A stretch of DNA of 64,000 nucleotides from Stutzerimonas stutzeri (GTDB lineage Bacteria; Pseudomonadota; Gammaproteobacteria; Pseudomonadales; Pseudomonadaceae): the NCBI RefSeq assembly GCF_024448955.1, contig NZ_JAMOIH010000006.1, positions 179,420 through 243,419 on the forward strand, read 5' to 3'. The position numbers and the translations under genes are program-made. Shown here piece after piece: positions 36,896 through 48,085 of this stretch (position 1 is its first letter; every line of letters starts with the position of its first letter). The notes beneath the pieces are model-generated. The model was not told where the DNA came from and made no database searches. It worked only from the letters and a program-made list of their open reading frames with translations.

Positions 36896-37339
36896 CTAGT
36901 CTGCCCACCAGTTCGGTATGACAGATGCTAGGCCGGTCAGGGCGCCGACTACCCCAATCATGATGCTACTCCAGAAGGTTACCGGCTCGCGGCGCTGCCT
37001 ACGCTCCTCGCGGATGTCTGCCCTGACAATGCGAATGCCAGCATCTGTGAGATACCTGGGCTCCCGCGGGTCGCTATCAAATTCGACTCGCCCCCAGAAA
37101 GTCCTGTCATCGCGATCAGGCAGTGGGACACCGAGGCGGTCTGCCTCTATCATCCAGTACTCGGTCAAGATCAGCAGCCGCCATTCGTACAGACTGTCCG
37201 ACTTCTGAATATAGTCCTGAAGCTGTCCATCCTGTTCCGGTTGGACGGTGTGGGGCGGGTGCATCTTCTCCAGTTCGGACCTGGCTTTTTCGCACTTGGC
37301 CAACTCAGATCGCATCACTCGGTAATGCTTTGTCCACAT
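36896..37339 (-). CDS. Hypothetical protein with C-terminal membrane helix
   Basis: The 147-residue protein is helical and charged, with a coiled-coil-like start (RSELAKCEKARSELEKM) and one membrane helix at the C-terminus (FWSSIMIGVVGALTGLASVI). I do not recognise the family. It lies between integrase fragments with the HEPN-like gene at 37456-38502, on the same strand and 116 bases away, so they may be one acquired unit. Confidence 0.5.
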   Translation of the reverse strand: MWTKHYRVMRSELAKCEKARSELEKMHPPHTVQPEQDGQLQDYIQKSDSLYEWRLLILTEYWMIEADRLGVPLPDRDDRTFWGRVEFDSDPREPRYLTDAGIRIVRADIREERRQRREPVTFWSSIMIGVVGALTGLASVIPNWWAD

Positions 37340-37455
37340 CGCTCGCCCCTCCCTTGGAAGAGCGCGACGCTACCTGACTGCAAATCTGAATACCACCTTG
37401 CCCGGCCGAATCCTTGCCCGATGCGCGGCCGGCGGGCGTGCCGTGGAGTATAGGG

Positions 37456-38502
37456 CTAGCCCAAAATAATAGGGGATGGAAGAATCGATTGAGCATTCGG
37501 CTGAACGTATCGTCGGGATAATAGGCATTTAGTAAAATTCAATGCCAATGCTTCGGAATCAGTGGTAACTCCCGGCTGTAACATGCTACCGCGCCCTTCG
37601 ACAAGAATGGCTGCAAACGACAATAAGCTAATTAAATTAAAAAGCCGCAAGAAATTACTCGGTGTTGCGTAGCCTTTAAAGAATCCATGCGCAATCCCAT
37701 GCCGATTTAAAACAAAGTGCGATGGTAACGACTCTGTATGACCGTAAAAACACCCACGGAAGTACATTTCCATGCTCTCCAGCATCTGCACTCGCTCATG
37801 ATATCGACTTAAATAGTTTATCGTTAATTCCTTGTCTGGATACCAATCATAACCTGCGACCAGTCGTTTCAACTCACCTTGCTTTATTCGATGAAAAACC
37901 TTTAGAAGCGTCTCTATATTCACGGCATCCTTAACTGGAAGAGAGACGTGCTTTCCAAGCTCTCTTAGGAACCCTTCTATGCAAGGCAGAATTCCAACAA
38001 TTGCCACGCCGTACAGACCCAGACAGTATGCCTTTACAGCCTCAATCAGCTGTTCTTGATACTGAGCAAAAGTGATGCGCTGAGACCATGCCCCACAAAT
38101 CAGGTCGGCCATTCGTGGGGGCGTGTACATTTCCAACAGCATATTATTCGCGTGAGCGTACCTTTCCTCTTCACTGTTGCTTTTCGAGATTTTTCCGCCG
38201 TATTCAGATAGAAATCCAAAGCTATGATATGGGGGGAGTACTATCTCAGTAGTCGCAAACGTATCTCTGTACCAAGCTAGCCCAGAGCCCACTTTGATTT
38301 CCGAAAGATCTCTTGGAAAAAATGCACACTCACCAGATGAAACAATTTTATATCCGCGAATATCCCGAAAACAGCTCAGCTTCGCTTCCTGCAAACTATC
38401 AAACTCATGCTTCCCTCGATGTAAGCAAGCTTCTACTGCTTTTATTCCTCGCCCCAGCGCCATCGATTTTCTGCACTGCTTGTAAGCCTTAGCGAAGTCC
38501 AT
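37456..38502 (-). CDS. Hypothetical protein with HEPN-like RxxxxH motif
   Basis: The 348-residue soluble protein is encoded in markedly AT-rich DNA. Near residue 266 it has NRHGIAHG, the Rx4H arrangement seen in HEPN ribonucleases and in many stand-alone abortive-infection proteins, followed by a hydrophobic helix (LRLFNLISLLSFAAILVEG). The middle holds VKAYCLGLYGVAIVGILPCIEGFLREL. Start 38502 (MDFAKAYKQ) is preferred because upstream codons up to 38604 are compositionally unlike the rest. I cannot name the family; a defence or toxin role is inference from the motif and the setting. Confidence 0.5.
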   Translation of the reverse strand: MDFAKAYKQCRKSMALGRGIKAVEACLHRGKHEFDSLQEAKLSCFRDIRGYKIVSSGECAFFPRDLSEIKVGSGLAWYRDTFATTEIVLPPYHSFGFLSEYGGKISKSNSEEERYAHANNMLLEMYTPPRMADLICGAWSQRITFAQYQEQLIEAVKAYCLGLYGVAIVGILPCIEGFLRELGKHVSLPVKDAVNIETLLKVFHRIKQGELKRLVAGYDWYPDKELTINYLSRYHERVQMLESMEMYFRGCFYGHTESLPSHFVLNRHGIAHGFFKGYATPSNFLRLFNLISLLSFAAILVEGRGSMLQPGVTTDSEALALNFTKCLLSRRYVQPNAQSILPSPIILG

Positions 38503-38700
38503 AGCTGCCCTTGTTATTCGACCCACTGATTCGATCGAACCTACCTGACAACACCTAGCCACGCAAACCATCTGCCGGCGCAGCCCGGCGGTAATGACTG
38601 ACACGCAATTATTAGACGAATTTGAACGTCAGCTTCTGGCCGGTTAGCGACCATTGCTCTGGCTAGCCATCCTTGTCCTCCCACACGTGGAGGACTTGCC

Positions 38701-38823
38701 ATGAACATCATCGCTACCTGGAGCCGTCAGCCCTGGAACAAAGGGAAATTGGTCGGGCAGAAAATCCCGCTCCGACTGAGAGATATCTGGGCGATCCGAG
38801 TAAGGGGTCATGCCGAGATATAA
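38701..38823 (+). pseudogene. Tyrosine recombinase, N-terminal remnant
   Basis: A frame with GGAGG upstream reads MNIIATWSRQPWNKGKLVGQ then KIPLRLRDIWAIRVR, the characteristic start of short (about 200-residue) integrases found in Pseudomonas islands, then breaks off into GHAEI-stop. The C-terminal part of this integrase family is at 36591-36842, upstream on the same strand. Confidence 0.75.
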
Positions 38824-38937
38824 GTAAAATTCACTCACTTCGCACGTAACGTGTTGATGCCAAGAGAATTTACCAAATCGACCGCACAGCCTCTGATCGT
38901 GGACTATCTTTTCTGACTCCTCAGAAAAGGAGTTCCT

Positions 38938-39042
38938 ATGGCTTCATTAGAGCGTACGGCGTATCCCACTCTGCCAAAGGCGTATTCAAAAGCAGAGTAC
39001 CTGCGCTTAGGCTTTTGCACGGTTCGGTATTCATCAAAATGA
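38938..39042 (+). pseudogene. Tn3-family transposase N-terminal remnant
   Basis: After AAAAGGAG, a 34-codon frame begins MASLERTAYPTLPKAYSKAE. This resembles the DUF4158 start of Tn3-family transposases (M-A-S-x-E-R-T-A-Y-P-x-x). It stops after 34 residues. It may be the counterpart of the TnpA C-terminal remnant at 17296-17463, now 21 kb away. The remaining DNA between 38503 and 39156 has no other recognisable gene. Confidence 0.5.
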
Positions 39043-39156
39043 AGCGGCCGAGCATCGAACAATGGAGGCATAGGCTAGGCCAGCAGGCGGTATCTGCGCG
39101 AGCTACTTTTCCAGCAGCTCGCTTCAACATACATACGACCTGACATACCAGAGAAC

Positions 39157-39172
39157 CTGACAGAAATGTAAT
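39157..39172 (+). promoter_or_regulatory. CopR-like box upstream of the copper ATPase
   Basis: CTGACA-GAAA-TGTAAT: the right half is perfect and the left has two mismatches. It ends 128 bases before the ATPase start. Confidence 0.45.
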
Positions 39173-39299
39173 GGTTACTTCAGCCTTTGGTCAGGACGCT
39201 TTGCATATATTGGCTGTCAGACGCTGCAAGCATTGAAAAACCGCAAATGTCCCTGCAATAGGCCAAGTTCGTCGCTAACCAATCCATAAGGTGCCCCGT

Positions 39300-41663
39300 A
39301 TGTCCTCTCAGCAGTGCCATCACCAGCCCGACCAAACGAAAGGTACTGCAGCACTCACAGACCCCGTCTGCGGGATGAAGGTGGAAGAGGATAGCGAGCA
39401 TCAAGAGCATTATCAGGGAAGCACTTACCGCTTCTGCAGCCAGGGTTGCCAGACCAAGTTTCGTTCCGACCCTGCTCGATATCTCGCTGCACCGCAGGCT
39501 CATGGAACCTCCTCTCGGGCATCTACCCCACCCGCACAGAAACCACCCGCCGGTGATGCAACGACAGAGTACACCTGCCCGATGCACCCTGAGATCCGCC
39601 AAATGGGTCCAGGTGATTGCCCTATCTGTGGGATGTCATTGGAACCTCTGATCCCTGAACTCGACGAGGAGGAGAATCCCGAACTCAAGGACTTCTCGAA
39701 GCGATTCTGGTGGTCTCTGCCCCTGACCGTAGCAGTAACCCTGTTGGCAATGGCGGGACATGCGATACCGCTGTTTCACGGGGCTAGCCAGAACTGGGTT
39801 GAACTGGCCCTCACGACCCCGGTTGTCTTGTGGGCAGGCTGGCCATTTTTCGCGCGCGGTCTCGCCTCGGTCAAACATCGCAGCCCAAACATGTGGACCT
39901 TGATCGGGCTTGGCACGGGGGCTGCCTATATTTACAGCGTCGTAGCAACCCTCTTACCGAGCATGTTTCCAGAGTCATTCACAGTAGGCGGCCGGATAGG
40001 CGTTTATTACGAAGCCGCCGCGGTGATCATTTCATTGACTCTGCTGGGCCAGTTGCTGGAATTGAAGGCCCGCTCGCAGACGTCCTCGGCAATTAAGTCC
40101 CTGCTTGGCTTATCACCTAAAACCGCTCGCCGTATCGCCAAAGATGGTTCAGAGGAGGACATCCCGCTCACACATGTTCATGAGGGCGACCATCTGCGCG
40201 TTCGTCCTGGTGAAAAGGTACCCGTTGATGGAGAGGTATTGGAGGGCGAGAGCGCCGTCGATGAATCCATGCTAACGGGCGAGCCGGTTCCGGTGACGAA
40301 GCGGACAGGCGATTCGCTTATCGGCGCGACGATGAACACGAGCGGCTCGCTTGTCATGCGAGCCACCAGGGTTGGCTCCGGGACTATGCTTTCACAAATC
40401 GTCCAGATGGTTGCGAATGCACAACGCTCCAAAGCACCCATGCAGCGAATGGCAGACACGGTTGCAGGTTATTTCGTGCTGACGGTCATCGGTATCGCCT
40501 TGCTGACATTCTTTGCATGGGGCCTGTTCGGGCCTGACCAGGGCTGGGTATTCGGCCTGATCAATGCAGTTGCGGTTTTGATCATTGCTTGCCCTTGCGC
40601 ACTTGGCCTGGCAACGCCTATGTCGATCATGGTTGCCACAGGCAAAGCGGCTGGAAGTGGAGTGCTTTTCAGAGACGCAGGCGCCATCGAAAATGTCCGT
40701 AAGGTAGACACGCTGATTGTCGATAAAACAGGAACCTTGACCGAGGGCCGACCTGTCTTCGATCGGGCCATAGGCGTCACGCCGTTTGACTCGCAGGAAG
40801 TCATCCGTTTGTCTGCCAGCTTGGATCAAGGTAGTGAGCATCCCCTAGCCCACGCGATCGTAGACCATGCCAGAAGCGAAGGTCTCCAGCTGGCGAAGCC
40901 AGAGACCTTCGAGTCAGGGTCAGGGATCGGAGTCCGTGGTCTGGTGGAAGGCAAGCAGCTACAGCTAGGCAACACCGCGCTTATGGAAGATGCGGGTGTG
41001 AGCGTCGAGCCGTTGAAATATCAGGCAGAAAAAATGCGCGAGAGCGGTACCAGCATTGTGTACCTGGCTGTTGATGGGGCACTTGCCGGCTTGCTGGCCG
41101 TATCGGACCCAATCAAACCGACTTCCAAGGAAGCTGTAGCGCGGCTCCAAGCGGAGGGCGTGCAAGTCATCATGGCCACCGGCGACGGGCTTACCACTGC
41201 CCGCGCGGTGGCTCGTGAGCTATCGCTCGATGAGGTGCATGGCGAAGTGAAGCCGCAGGACAAGGAGGCGCTGGTGGTTAAGCTACAAGCCCTAGGTAAA
41301 GTAGTCGCCATGGCAGGCGACGGAATAAATGATGCGCCGGCGCTCGCCAGGGCTGATGTCGGCATAGCGATGGGCACGGGCACTGACGTCGCCATGAACA
41401 GCGCCCAAGTTACGCTCGTTAAAGGTGACCTGATGGGGATACTGCGCGCGCGCACGCTTTCGGTGGCGACGGTTCGCAATATGCGTCAGAACCTTCTGTT
41501 TGCCTTTATGTACAACGGGTTGAGCATCCCGATTGCCGCAGGTCTGCTCTATCCGTTCTTCGGACTGTTGCTGTCTCCGATGATTGCTGCCCTGGCCATG
41601 AGCCTCAGCTCAGCATCGGTTGTGTTCAACGCACTCCGGCTCCGTCAAACGCGTGTAGTTTGA
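39300..41663 (+). CDS. copA: Copper-exporting P1B-type ATPase with YHS domain
   Basis: The 787-residue ATPase has a YHS metal domain (about 18-62; [14 protein letters not shown]...YRFCSQGC), a heavy-metal-binding zinc-ribbon-like unit ([22 protein letters not shown]), then eight helices with the Cu site [19 protein letters not shown] phosphorylation loop, TGE (LTGEPVP), SEHPLA and GDGINDAP. It has no N-terminal HMA domain, unlike housekeeping CopA. The ATG at 39300 has ATAAGG at good distance; a GTG nine bases earlier is possible. It exports Cu(I) to the periplasm. Confidence 0.92.
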   Translation: MSSQQCHHQPDQTKGTAALTDPVCGMKVEEDSEHQEHYQGSTYRFCSQGCQTKFRSDPARYLAAPQAHGTSSRASTPPAQKPPAGDATTEYTCPMHPEIRQMGPGDCPICGMSLEPLIPELDEEENPELKDFSKRFWWSLPLTVAVTLLAMAGHAIPLFHGASQNWVELALTTPVVLWAGWPFFARGLASVKHRSPNMWTLIGLGTGAAYIYSVVATLLPSMFPESFTVGGRIGVYYEAAAVIISLTLLGQLLELKARSQTSSAIKSLLGLSPKTARRIAKDGSEEDIPLTHVHEGDHLRVRPGEKVPVDGEVLEGESAVDESMLTGEPVPVTKRTGDSLIGATMNTSGSLVMRATRVGSGTMLSQIVQMVANAQRSKAPMQRMADTVAGYFVLTVIGIALLTFFAWGLFGPDQGWVFGLINAVAVLIIACPCALGLATPMSIMVATGKAAGSGVLFRDAGAIENVRKVDTLIVDKTGTLTEGRPVFDRAIGVTPFDSQEVIRLSASLDQGSEHPLAHAIVDHARSEGLQLAKPETFESGSGIGVRGLVEGKQLQLGNTALMEDAGVSVEPLKYQAEKMRESGTSIVYLAVDGALAGLLAVSDPIKPTSKEAVARLQAEGVQVIMATGDGLTTARAVARELSLDEVHGEVKPQDKEALVVKLQALGKVVAMAGDGINDAPALARADVGIAMGTGTDVAMNSAQVTLVKGDLMGILRARTLSVATVRNMRQNLLFAFMYNGLSIPIAAGLLYPFFGLLLSPMIAALAMSLSSASVVFNALRLRQTRVV

Positions 41664-41749
41664 AGCCTGTCGGCTTAGGCTTAGGCTTCGGTTGCGAAGC
41701 GACCGATTGCCTCATTGATTGCTCATGAATTGCCCCGTAAGCTGGAAAT

Positions 41750-42130
41750 ATGACGTCCTACATGCGCTCCTTCCTTATCCTGCTGCTAGTGCTTGCGCTT
41801 CAGATCAATGGGATAGCGGAAATGCTCATGACGGTTGGATCGTCCGGGCATCACATGATGTCCGATATGGAAGGTGTGGGCGCCATGACGACCGACCACG
41901 CTTCGATGGTTGGCGCCGATGACGGTGCTGAACACGAGTGCTGTGAAGCGAATGAGCATGGAACGGCGACCGTCTGCAAGACGGGCCAAGAATGCAAAAC
42001 TGCAAGTATCCTTCAGCTTGTCTCAATAAAAGCCCAGCTGATGCCTGCTGCTAAACCCGTGACCACTCCCTATAACGGCCTGATCCCCTCTAGCCTTTTA
42101 GACGCCGTCTGGCGTCCACCCCGCGTCTAA
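41750..42130 (+). CDS. Secreted His/Met/Cys-containing small protein
   Basis: The 126-residue protein has a signal peptide (SYMRSFLILLLVLALQINGIA) and a mature part with several Met, His and Cys residues (HHMMSDMEGVGAMTTDHASM, ECCEANEH, CKTGQECKT) suited to metal binding. It lies 86 bases after the ATPase and 92 before cusC, all on the plus strand, so it probably belongs to the cus transcript. Similar short genes precede cusCBA in other pseudomonads. No family name is assigned. Confidence 0.6.
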   Translation: MTSYMRSFLILLLVLALQINGIAEMLMTVGSSGHHMMSDMEGVGAMTTDHASMVGADDGAEHECCEANEHGTATVCKTGQECKTASILQLVSIKAQLMPAAKPVTTPYNGLIPSSLLDAVWRPPRV

Positions 42131-42222
42131 TTCCGATCAAATTATAGGAACCGCCCGAGTGAGCATTCGGGCCGGCTACTGCGCGCCTTTGGCTCGCATG
42201 AAAGATCAGGAATCCTTCGCAA

Positions 42223-43476
42223 ATGAAACCCCGTATTTATTGGGCGCCGCCGTACGTGGCCGCCTTGATCATGGGCGCGCTCTCGTTTCCAGGGTTAGCG
42301 TCCGCTTTGACCTTAGAACAAGCTCTGAGCGTGGCCGAGCAAGACGCGCCTTCGCTGCATGCGCAAGCCGCCAACCTGGTGGCCGCACGCAGCGCTGCAA
42401 TCCCTGCCGGCGAGCTTCCTGACCCTAAACTTAAGCTTGGACTGCAAAGCGTGCCCATCGAAGGTGACGCTCGCTGGCAGTTGGAGCAAGAGGCCATGAC
42501 CATGCAAATGGTTGGGGTCATGCAAGATGTGCCAAACCGAGCGAAAAGGCGCGCTCGTGTCGAGGCCGCGCAGGCTAGTGTTGCGCTCGCAAACGCCCAG
42601 CAAACGGTTGAACGTCTCGGTGTGCGCCAAGCAACCGCCGAGGCATGGATCGCTAGCTTCGCGGTCGAGCAGAAGCTAAGCCTTTTCAAGCAGCTTTACA
42701 GCGAGAATCAGCTCCTTTCGCGGGCTGTTCAGGCCCGCATTGCTGGCGGCAGCGGACAAACCGCAGACAGCGTACTTCCGAGGCAAGAGGCAGCATTGCT
42801 GGCTGAACAAGAGGATGAGCTGCTGCGTAACCAGGCTGTTGCGCGGGCCGGCCTCCGGCGCTGGATAGGCGAGCTAGCAGGCCAGCCGCTTACAGGTGAC
42901 TGGCCGCAATGGCTTGCCGCCGTTGATAACTATCAGCACAACCTGAACCGGCACCCGGCGTTACTCGCCTTCGACCCGATGACTCGTGAAGCGGAGGCAA
43001 AGGTTCACCAGGCCATCGCAGAGAAAACACCGGATTGGAGTTGGGGGATCGACTACCTGCGACGTGGCCGTGAGTACGGCGACATGGTGAACCTCAGCGT
43101 CAGCTTCGACCTGCCGCTGTTTACCAGCTCTCGGCAGGATCCGAAGATCGCGGCCGAACGAGCTCGCCTTGCCCAGATCGAGGCTCAGCGCCAAGCGACC
43201 TTGCGCCTGTACAACCAAGAGCTGAGTACTGACCTCGCTGAGTATCAGCGTCTGGACCGCGCACTCATCCGCCTCGACAAAACCTTACTACCCCTCGCTG
43301 AAGAGAAGGTCCGCCTTGCCATGGCCGATTACCGCTCCGGAAGCGGTGAGCTGACCGCTGTGATCGAAGCGCGACGACAGCTTGTGGAGACCCGGCTACG
43401 GCGTATTGACGTCGCCCGCGATCGATCGTTGAGCAATGCCCGCCTGCATTTCGCCTTTGGAGATACCCGACCATGA
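42223..43476 (+). CDS. cusC: CusC-like TolC-family outer-membrane channel
   Basis: The 417-residue protein has a signal peptide (VAALIMGALSFPGLASA) and TolC-type helical repeats (LTLEQALSVAEQDAPSLHAQAANL; EKVRLAMADYRSGSGELTAVIEARRQLVETRL). It forms the outer-membrane exit of a Cu/Ag RND pump. Its end overlaps cusB by ATGA at 43473-43476, giving a tightly coupled cusCBAF operon. Confidence 0.85.
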   Translation: MKPRIYWAPPYVAALIMGALSFPGLASALTLEQALSVAEQDAPSLHAQAANLVAARSAAIPAGELPDPKLKLGLQSVPIEGDARWQLEQEAMTMQMVGVMQDVPNRAKRRARVEAAQASVALANAQQTVERLGVRQATAEAWIASFAVEQKLSLFKQLYSENQLLSRAVQARIAGGSGQTADSVLPRQEAALLAEQEDELLRNQAVARAGLRRWIGELAGQPLTGDWPQWLAAVDNYQHNLNRHPALLAFDPMTREAEAKVHQAIAEKTPDWSWGIDYLRRGREYGDMVNLSVSFDLPLFTSSRQDPKIAAERARLAQIEAQRQATLRLYNQELSTDLAEYQRLDRALIRLDKTLLPLAEEKVRLAMADYRSGSGELTAVIEARRQLVETRLRRIDVARDRSLSNARLHFAFGDTRP

Positions 43477-44924
43477 CATTCCAACACAAGCGGCTGGTAC
43501 TCGCCTTCAGTCTGCCTCTGATGATTAGCGCTGCAGCGCTAATCGGTCTGCCTACCGCAGCCTTCGGACAATCGCCTGCAGAAGAAGACAAGGAAGTGCT
43601 CTATTGGTATGACCCTATGGTCCCCCAGCAAAAGTTCGATAAGCCGGGCAAGTCGCCATTCATGGATATGGAATTGATTCCACGCTATGCAGATGAGGGA
43701 AGCGACGGGGCATCGATCAGTATCGACCCGAGCGTGACGCAGAATCTCGGCGTGCGCTTTGCAACCGTAACGCGTGAATCGATCAGCCAGTCGCTCGAAG
43801 CGACAGGCGCATTGATGTTCGACGAGCGAGACGTGGCGGTTGTGCAGGCGCGTGCCGGTGGCTTTGTCGAGCGCGTTTACGACCGAGCACCGGAGGATGT
43901 CATCGAAAAAGGCGCGCCGTTAGCCGATCTGCTGGTTCCCGAATGGGTTGCCGCACAGGAAGAGTACCTGGCGCTCAAAGGGATTGGCGAACCCCAGCTG
44001 CTCGCAGCGGCTCGCCAGCGGTTGCGCCTTGCTGGCATGCCGCCAGAAGTCATAGTGCAGCTAGAACGAACTGGTAAAGCGCGCCCTGTTTGGACAGTGA
44101 GGAGTCCAATAGGCGGCGTGCTGAACAGCCTCGACGTTCGCGAGGGCATGACCGTATCCACTGGTGCGTCTCTGGCACGTGTTAATGGGCTGGAAAAGGT
44201 ATGGTTAGAGGTTGCGGTGCCTGAGGCGCAGGTTGCAAATGTGGCGCCTGGGCAGCTGGTCAACGCGCGCCTCCCGGCCTTTGCAGGTGAAGTTCTGGAA
44301 GGGACGATCCAGGCCGTACTACCACAAGCCAACTTGGATAGCCGTACTGTGCGCGTCCGGGTTGAACTGCCTAATCCGCAACAACGGCTTCGTCCCGGCA
44401 TGACGGCCGAGGTGACGTTGAGTCGCAACGTCGAAGATGTCTTGGTCATCCCGTCCGAGGCGGTCATTCGCACCGGTCGGCGCGCATTGGTGATGCTGGC
44501 CGAGGATCAAGGCCGTTACCGCCCGATTGAGGTTCGCACAGGCCGGGAATTCGATGACCAGACAGAGGTGCTTGAAGGGCTGGAAGCCGGTCAGAAGGTC
44601 GTGGCGTCCGGTCAGTTTCTCCTGGATTCAGAGGCGAGCCTACGCGGGCTGACCGCTCAGGGTTTGGAGGAGCCTGCAACTTCTACAGAACCTGCGCTGC
44701 ACGAGGCTGAAGGTACGATCGTCAGCCTGGAAGATGGCATGGTTGGCCTGTCGCATGGGCCGTTCAAGACGCTGAACATGCCTGGGATGACAATGTCCTT
44801 TCCGGTTGCAGATCAATCGCTCCTAACAAAGTTGCAGACCGGCGATCACGTCCGTGTCGGCGCGCGTGAAAGCGAAGAGGGCCTGGTCATTGAGCACATC
44901 GAGAAGCTGGGGGGCCAGCGATGA
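43473..44924 (+). CDS. cusB: CusB adaptor fused to a C-terminal CusF-like domain
   Basis: The 483-residue adaptor has an N-terminal anchor, the heavy-metal-binding [20 protein letters not shown] with FMDMELIP motif of CusB (Cu/Ag-binding Met residues), lipoyl and barrel parts ([32 protein letters not shown]), then about residue 410 onward a CusF-like domain: [30 protein letters not shown] and DHVRVG. So a copper chaperone domain is fused to the adaptor. A free CusF is also encoded at 48082. It overlaps cusA by four bases. Confidence 0.88.
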   Translation: MTFQHKRLVLAFSLPLMISAAALIGLPTAAFGQSPAEEDKEVLYWYDPMVPQQKFDKPGKSPFMDMELIPRYADEGSDGASISIDPSVTQNLGVRFATVTRESISQSLEATGALMFDERDVAVVQARAGGFVERVYDRAPEDVIEKGAPLADLLVPEWVAAQEEYLALKGIGEPQLLAAARQRLRLAGMPPEVIVQLERTGKARPVWTVRSPIGGVLNSLDVREGMTVSTGASLARVNGLEKVWLEVAVPEAQVANVAPGQLVNARLPAFAGEVLEGTIQAVLPQANLDSRTVRVRVELPNPQQRLRPGMTAEVTLSRNVEDVLVIPSEAVIRTGRRALVMLAEDQGRYRPIEVRTGREFDDQTEVLEGLEAGQKVVASGQFLLDSEASLRGLTAQGLEEPATSTEPALHEAEGTIVSLEDGMVGLSHGPFKTLNMPGMTMSFPVADQSLLTKLQTGDHVRVGARESEEGLVIEHIEKLGGQR

Positions 44925-47900
44925 TCGCAGCCATAATTCGCTGGTCAGTGGCCAACCGCTTTCTGATCCTGCTGGCTACTGTGTTCGCGGTGGCTTGGGG
45001 TGTCTGGTCGGTCAAAAACACCGCTGTTGATGCATTGCCAGACCTTTCCGACGTTCAGGTCATCATCCGCACGCCATACCCCGGGCAGGCGCCCCGGATC
45101 GTTGAGAATCAGGTCACCTACCCACTGACGACGACCATGCTGTCTGTCCCCGGCGCAAAGACGGTCCGCGGCTACTCCTTCTTCGGGGATAGCTACGTGT
45201 ACGTCCTGTTTGAGGACGGCACCGACCTCTATTGGGCCCGTTCTCGGGTGCTGGAGTACCTGAGTCAGGTGCAGAGTCGGCTTCCCGCCGCCGCCAAACC
45301 CGCTTTGGGCCCTGACGCCACAGGTGTCGGCTGGATCTACCAATATGCTTTGGTAGACCGAACGGGCAAACATGACCTCTCGCAGCTGCGCTCTTTGCAA
45401 GATTGGTTCCTGCGCTATGAGCTCAAGACACTGCCCAACGTGGCGGAAGTCGCGCCCATAGGCGGGATGGTCAAGCAGTATCAGGTCGTACTGGATCCCG
45501 TGCGCATGGCAAGCAGGGGCGTGACGCAGCAGCAGATTGCAAAGGCGATCGATGAAGCCAACCGTGAAACCGGCGGGAGTGTTCTGGAACTCGCAGAAAC
45601 CGAGTTCATGGTCCGTGCGACCGGGTATCTCAAGACACTCAAAGACTTTCGAGCCATTCCTTTGCGTCTCGACGGCGGCGTGCCTGTGACGCTAGGGGAC
45701 GTTGCGCATATCCAGCTCGGCCCGGAAATGCGCCGGGGCATCAGCGAGCTTGACGGTGAAGGTGAGGTAGTCGGCGGCGTGGTGATCCTGCGGAGCGGCA
45801 AGAACGCTCGGGAAACCATCGCTGCCGTTCAGACCAAACTGGATGAGCTGAAAGCGAGCCTGCCCCAAGGCGTCGAAATCGTCACGACGTACGACCGTAG
45901 CAAGCTGATCGACAGTGCCGTTGAAAACCTCACGCACAAGCTCATCGAGGAGTTCATTGTCGTTGCGTTGGTTTGCGCGATTTTTCTGTGGCATCTGCGC
46001 TCGTCGTTGGTCGCCATCGTGTCGTTGCCGATCGGCATCCTGATTGCTTTTGTGATCATGCAGCGGCAAGGCATCAACGCCAACATCATGTCGTTGGGTG
46101 GCATCGCGATCGCCATCGGAGCGATGGTCGATGCAGCAATCGTCATGATCGAAAACGCCCACAAGCACATTGAGGCCTGGCACAAGCGGCATCCTGACTC
46201 CACCTTGAAGGGCCAGGAGCACTGGAAGGTCATTACTGACGCGGCTGTTGAAGTGGGGCCGGCACTGTTCTTCAGCCTGCTGATCATCACGCTGTCGTTC
46301 ATACCAGTGTTCACCCTGGAGGCGCAGGAAGGCCGGCTGTTCGGTCCACTGGCGTTCACCAAAACCTATGCAATGGCAGCCGCCGCGGGCCTGTCTGTCA
46401 CGCTGGTTCCGGTGCTCATGGGGTATTGGATCAGGGGCAAAATCCCTGACGAACACCGTAATCCACTCAACCGTGGCCTCATCTGGATCTACAAGCCGGC
46501 CCTGGACGCGGTACTGCGCTGGCCCAAGATGACTCTGCTGGTGGCTGTTCTGGTCTTCCTGACAGGCTTGTGGCCGGCCTCTCGCCTTGGTGGGGAGTTC
46601 TTGCCCCCGCTGGATGAAGGTGACCTCCTTTATATGCCCACTGCGCTTCCAGGCCTCTCCGCTCAGAAGGCTTCTGAGCTACTGCAGCAGACGGACCGGC
46701 TCATAAAAACGGTTCCAGAAGTTGCACACGTGTTCGGTAAGGCTGGTCGAGCCGACACCGCTACAGATCCCGCCCCGCTGGAAATGTTCGAGACGACCAT
46801 TCAGTTCAAGCCGAAGGATCAATGGCGCCCTGGGATGACGCCTGACAAGCTGGTTGAGGAGTTGGATCGCACCGTACAGGTACCTGGATTAGCCAATCTG
46901 TGGATCCCGCCGATTCGAAACCGTATCGATATGCTGGCGACGGGTATCAAGAGCCCGATCGGGGTGAAAGTGTATGGCACTGACTTGGCACAGATCGACA
47001 AAGCCACCCAGGCAGTGGAAAAAATCGCCAAAACGGTGCCTGGGGTCAGTTCGGCACTTGCTGAGAGACTGACCGGCGGCAGGTATATCGATGTGGATAT
47101 CGATCGTGTCGCCGCCGCACGCTACGGCCTGAATATCGCGGACGTGCAATCGATCGTGGCCGGTGCCATCGGTGGTCAAACCATTGGTGAAACCGTGGAA
47201 GGGCTCGCCAGGTATCCGATCAACCTCCGCTATGGCCGCGAGTGGCGCGACTCGATATCCGATCTGCGCAACCTACCGATCTACACGCCGCAAGGCAGCC
47301 AGATCACGTTGGGGACCGTGGCCAAAGTACAGGTGACAGACGGACCGCCCATGCTTAAAAGCGAAAACGCAAGGCTGTCGGGCTGGGTTTACGTCGATGT
47401 TCGTGGCCGCGACATGGCGGCTGTGGTGGGCGATCTGAGGGAAAAGATCAGCAAAGGGGTCCAGCTCGAATCCGGCATGAGCATCAGCTATTCCGGCCAA
47501 TTCGAATTCATGGAGCGAGCTAACGCGAAGCTGAAGCTCGTCGTGCCGGCTACCTTGCTCATCATTTTTGTCTTGCTCTACCTCACGTTTGGGCGCTTTG
47601 GGGAGGCGTTGCTGATCATGGCCACGCTGCCATTCGCCCTAACCGGTGGCGTCTGGTTCCTCTATTTGCTCGGGTACAACCTATCCGTAGCGACAGGAAT
47701 CGGTTTCATCGCACTGGCAGGCGTTTCTGCTGAGTTCGGCGTCATTATGCTGCTGTATTTGAAGAACGCATGGACAGATCGGGTTAACGCTGGAGCCCAT
47801 GGCGAAGGCGTACTGCTCGACGCAATCCGCGAAGGCGCTGTGCAGCGGGTGCGCCCCAAGGCCATGACCGTAGCAGTGATTATCGCCGGTCTGCTGCCCA

Positions 47901-48085
47901 TCCTCTGGGGTAGCGGAACCGGCAGCGAAATCATGAGCCGCATCGCCGCGCCCATGGTGGGCGGGATGATCACCGCCCCTTTGCTCTCCCTGTTCGTTCT
48001 GCCGGCAGCTTACCTGCTGATGCGCCGCCGGCAATTGCGAGTTACCACCCAGCAAGCAACCAACCCCACTGGAGAACATCCATGA
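44921..48085 (+). CDS. cusA: CusA, RND Cu/Ag efflux pump
   Basis: The 1054-residue inner-membrane RND pump carries the helix-4 signature [20 protein letters not shown] then AHKH, the HME4 form for Cu(I)/Ag(I), unlike the HME1 form in czcA of this island. Twelve helices and two large periplasmic loops are present. It is coupled to cusB (4-base overlap) and cusF (4-base overlap). The protein is full length. Confidence 0.92.
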   Translation: MIAAIIRWSVANRFLILLATVFAVAWGVWSVKNTAVDALPDLSDVQVIIRTPYPGQAPRIVENQVTYPLTTTMLSVPGAKTVRGYSFFGDSYVYVLFEDGTDLYWARSRVLEYLSQVQSRLPAAAKPALGPDATGVGWIYQYALVDRTGKHDLSQLRSLQDWFLRYELKTLPNVAEVAPIGGMVKQYQVVLDPVRMASRGVTQQQIAKAIDEANRETGGSVLELAETEFMVRATGYLKTLKDFRAIPLRLDGGVPVTLGDVAHIQLGPEMRRGISELDGEGEVVGGVVILRSGKNARETIAAVQTKLDELKASLPQGVEIVTTYDRSKLIDSAVENLTHKLIEEFIVVALVCAIFLWHLRSSLVAIVSLPIGILIAFVIMQRQGINANIMSLGGIAIAIGAMVDAAIVMIENAHKHIEAWHKRHPDSTLKGQEHWKVITDAAVEVGPALFFSLLIITLSFIPVFTLEAQEGRLFGPLAFTKTYAMAAAAGLSVTLVPVLMGYWIRGKIPDEHRNPLNRGLIWIYKPALDAVLRWPKMTLLVAVLVFLTGLWPASRLGGEFLPPLDEGDLLYMPTALPGLSAQKASELLQQTDRLIKTVPEVAHVFGKAGRADTATDPAPLEMFETTIQFKPKDQWRPGMTPDKLVEELDRTVQVPGLANLWIPPIRNRIDMLATGIKSPIGVKVYGTDLAQIDKATQAVEKIAKTVPGVSSALAERLTGGRYIDVDIDRVAAARYGLNIADVQSIVAGAIGGQTIGETVEGLARYPINLRYGREWRDSISDLRNLPIYTPQGSQITLGTVAKVQVTDGPPMLKSENARLSGWVYVDVRGRDMAAVVGDLREKISKGVQLESGMSISYSGQFEFMERANAKLKLVVPATLLIIFVLLYLTFGRFGEALLIMATLPFALTGGVWFLYLLGYNLSVATGIGFIALAGVSAEFGVIMLLYLKNAWTDRVNAGAHGEGVLLDAIREGAVQRVRPKAMTVAVIIAGLLPILWGSGTGSEIMSRIAAPMVGGMITAPLLSLFVLPAAYLLMRRRQLRVTTQQATNPTGEHP

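Noticed and set aside
38594..38647. Short frame MTDTQLLDEFERQLLAG
   Set aside because: Only 17 codons with no recognisable parent gene; could be an end fragment but cannot be supported.
41021..41479. Minus-strand frame within the copper ATPase gene
   Set aside because: Ser/Ala/Thr-rich antisense shadow of the ATPase.
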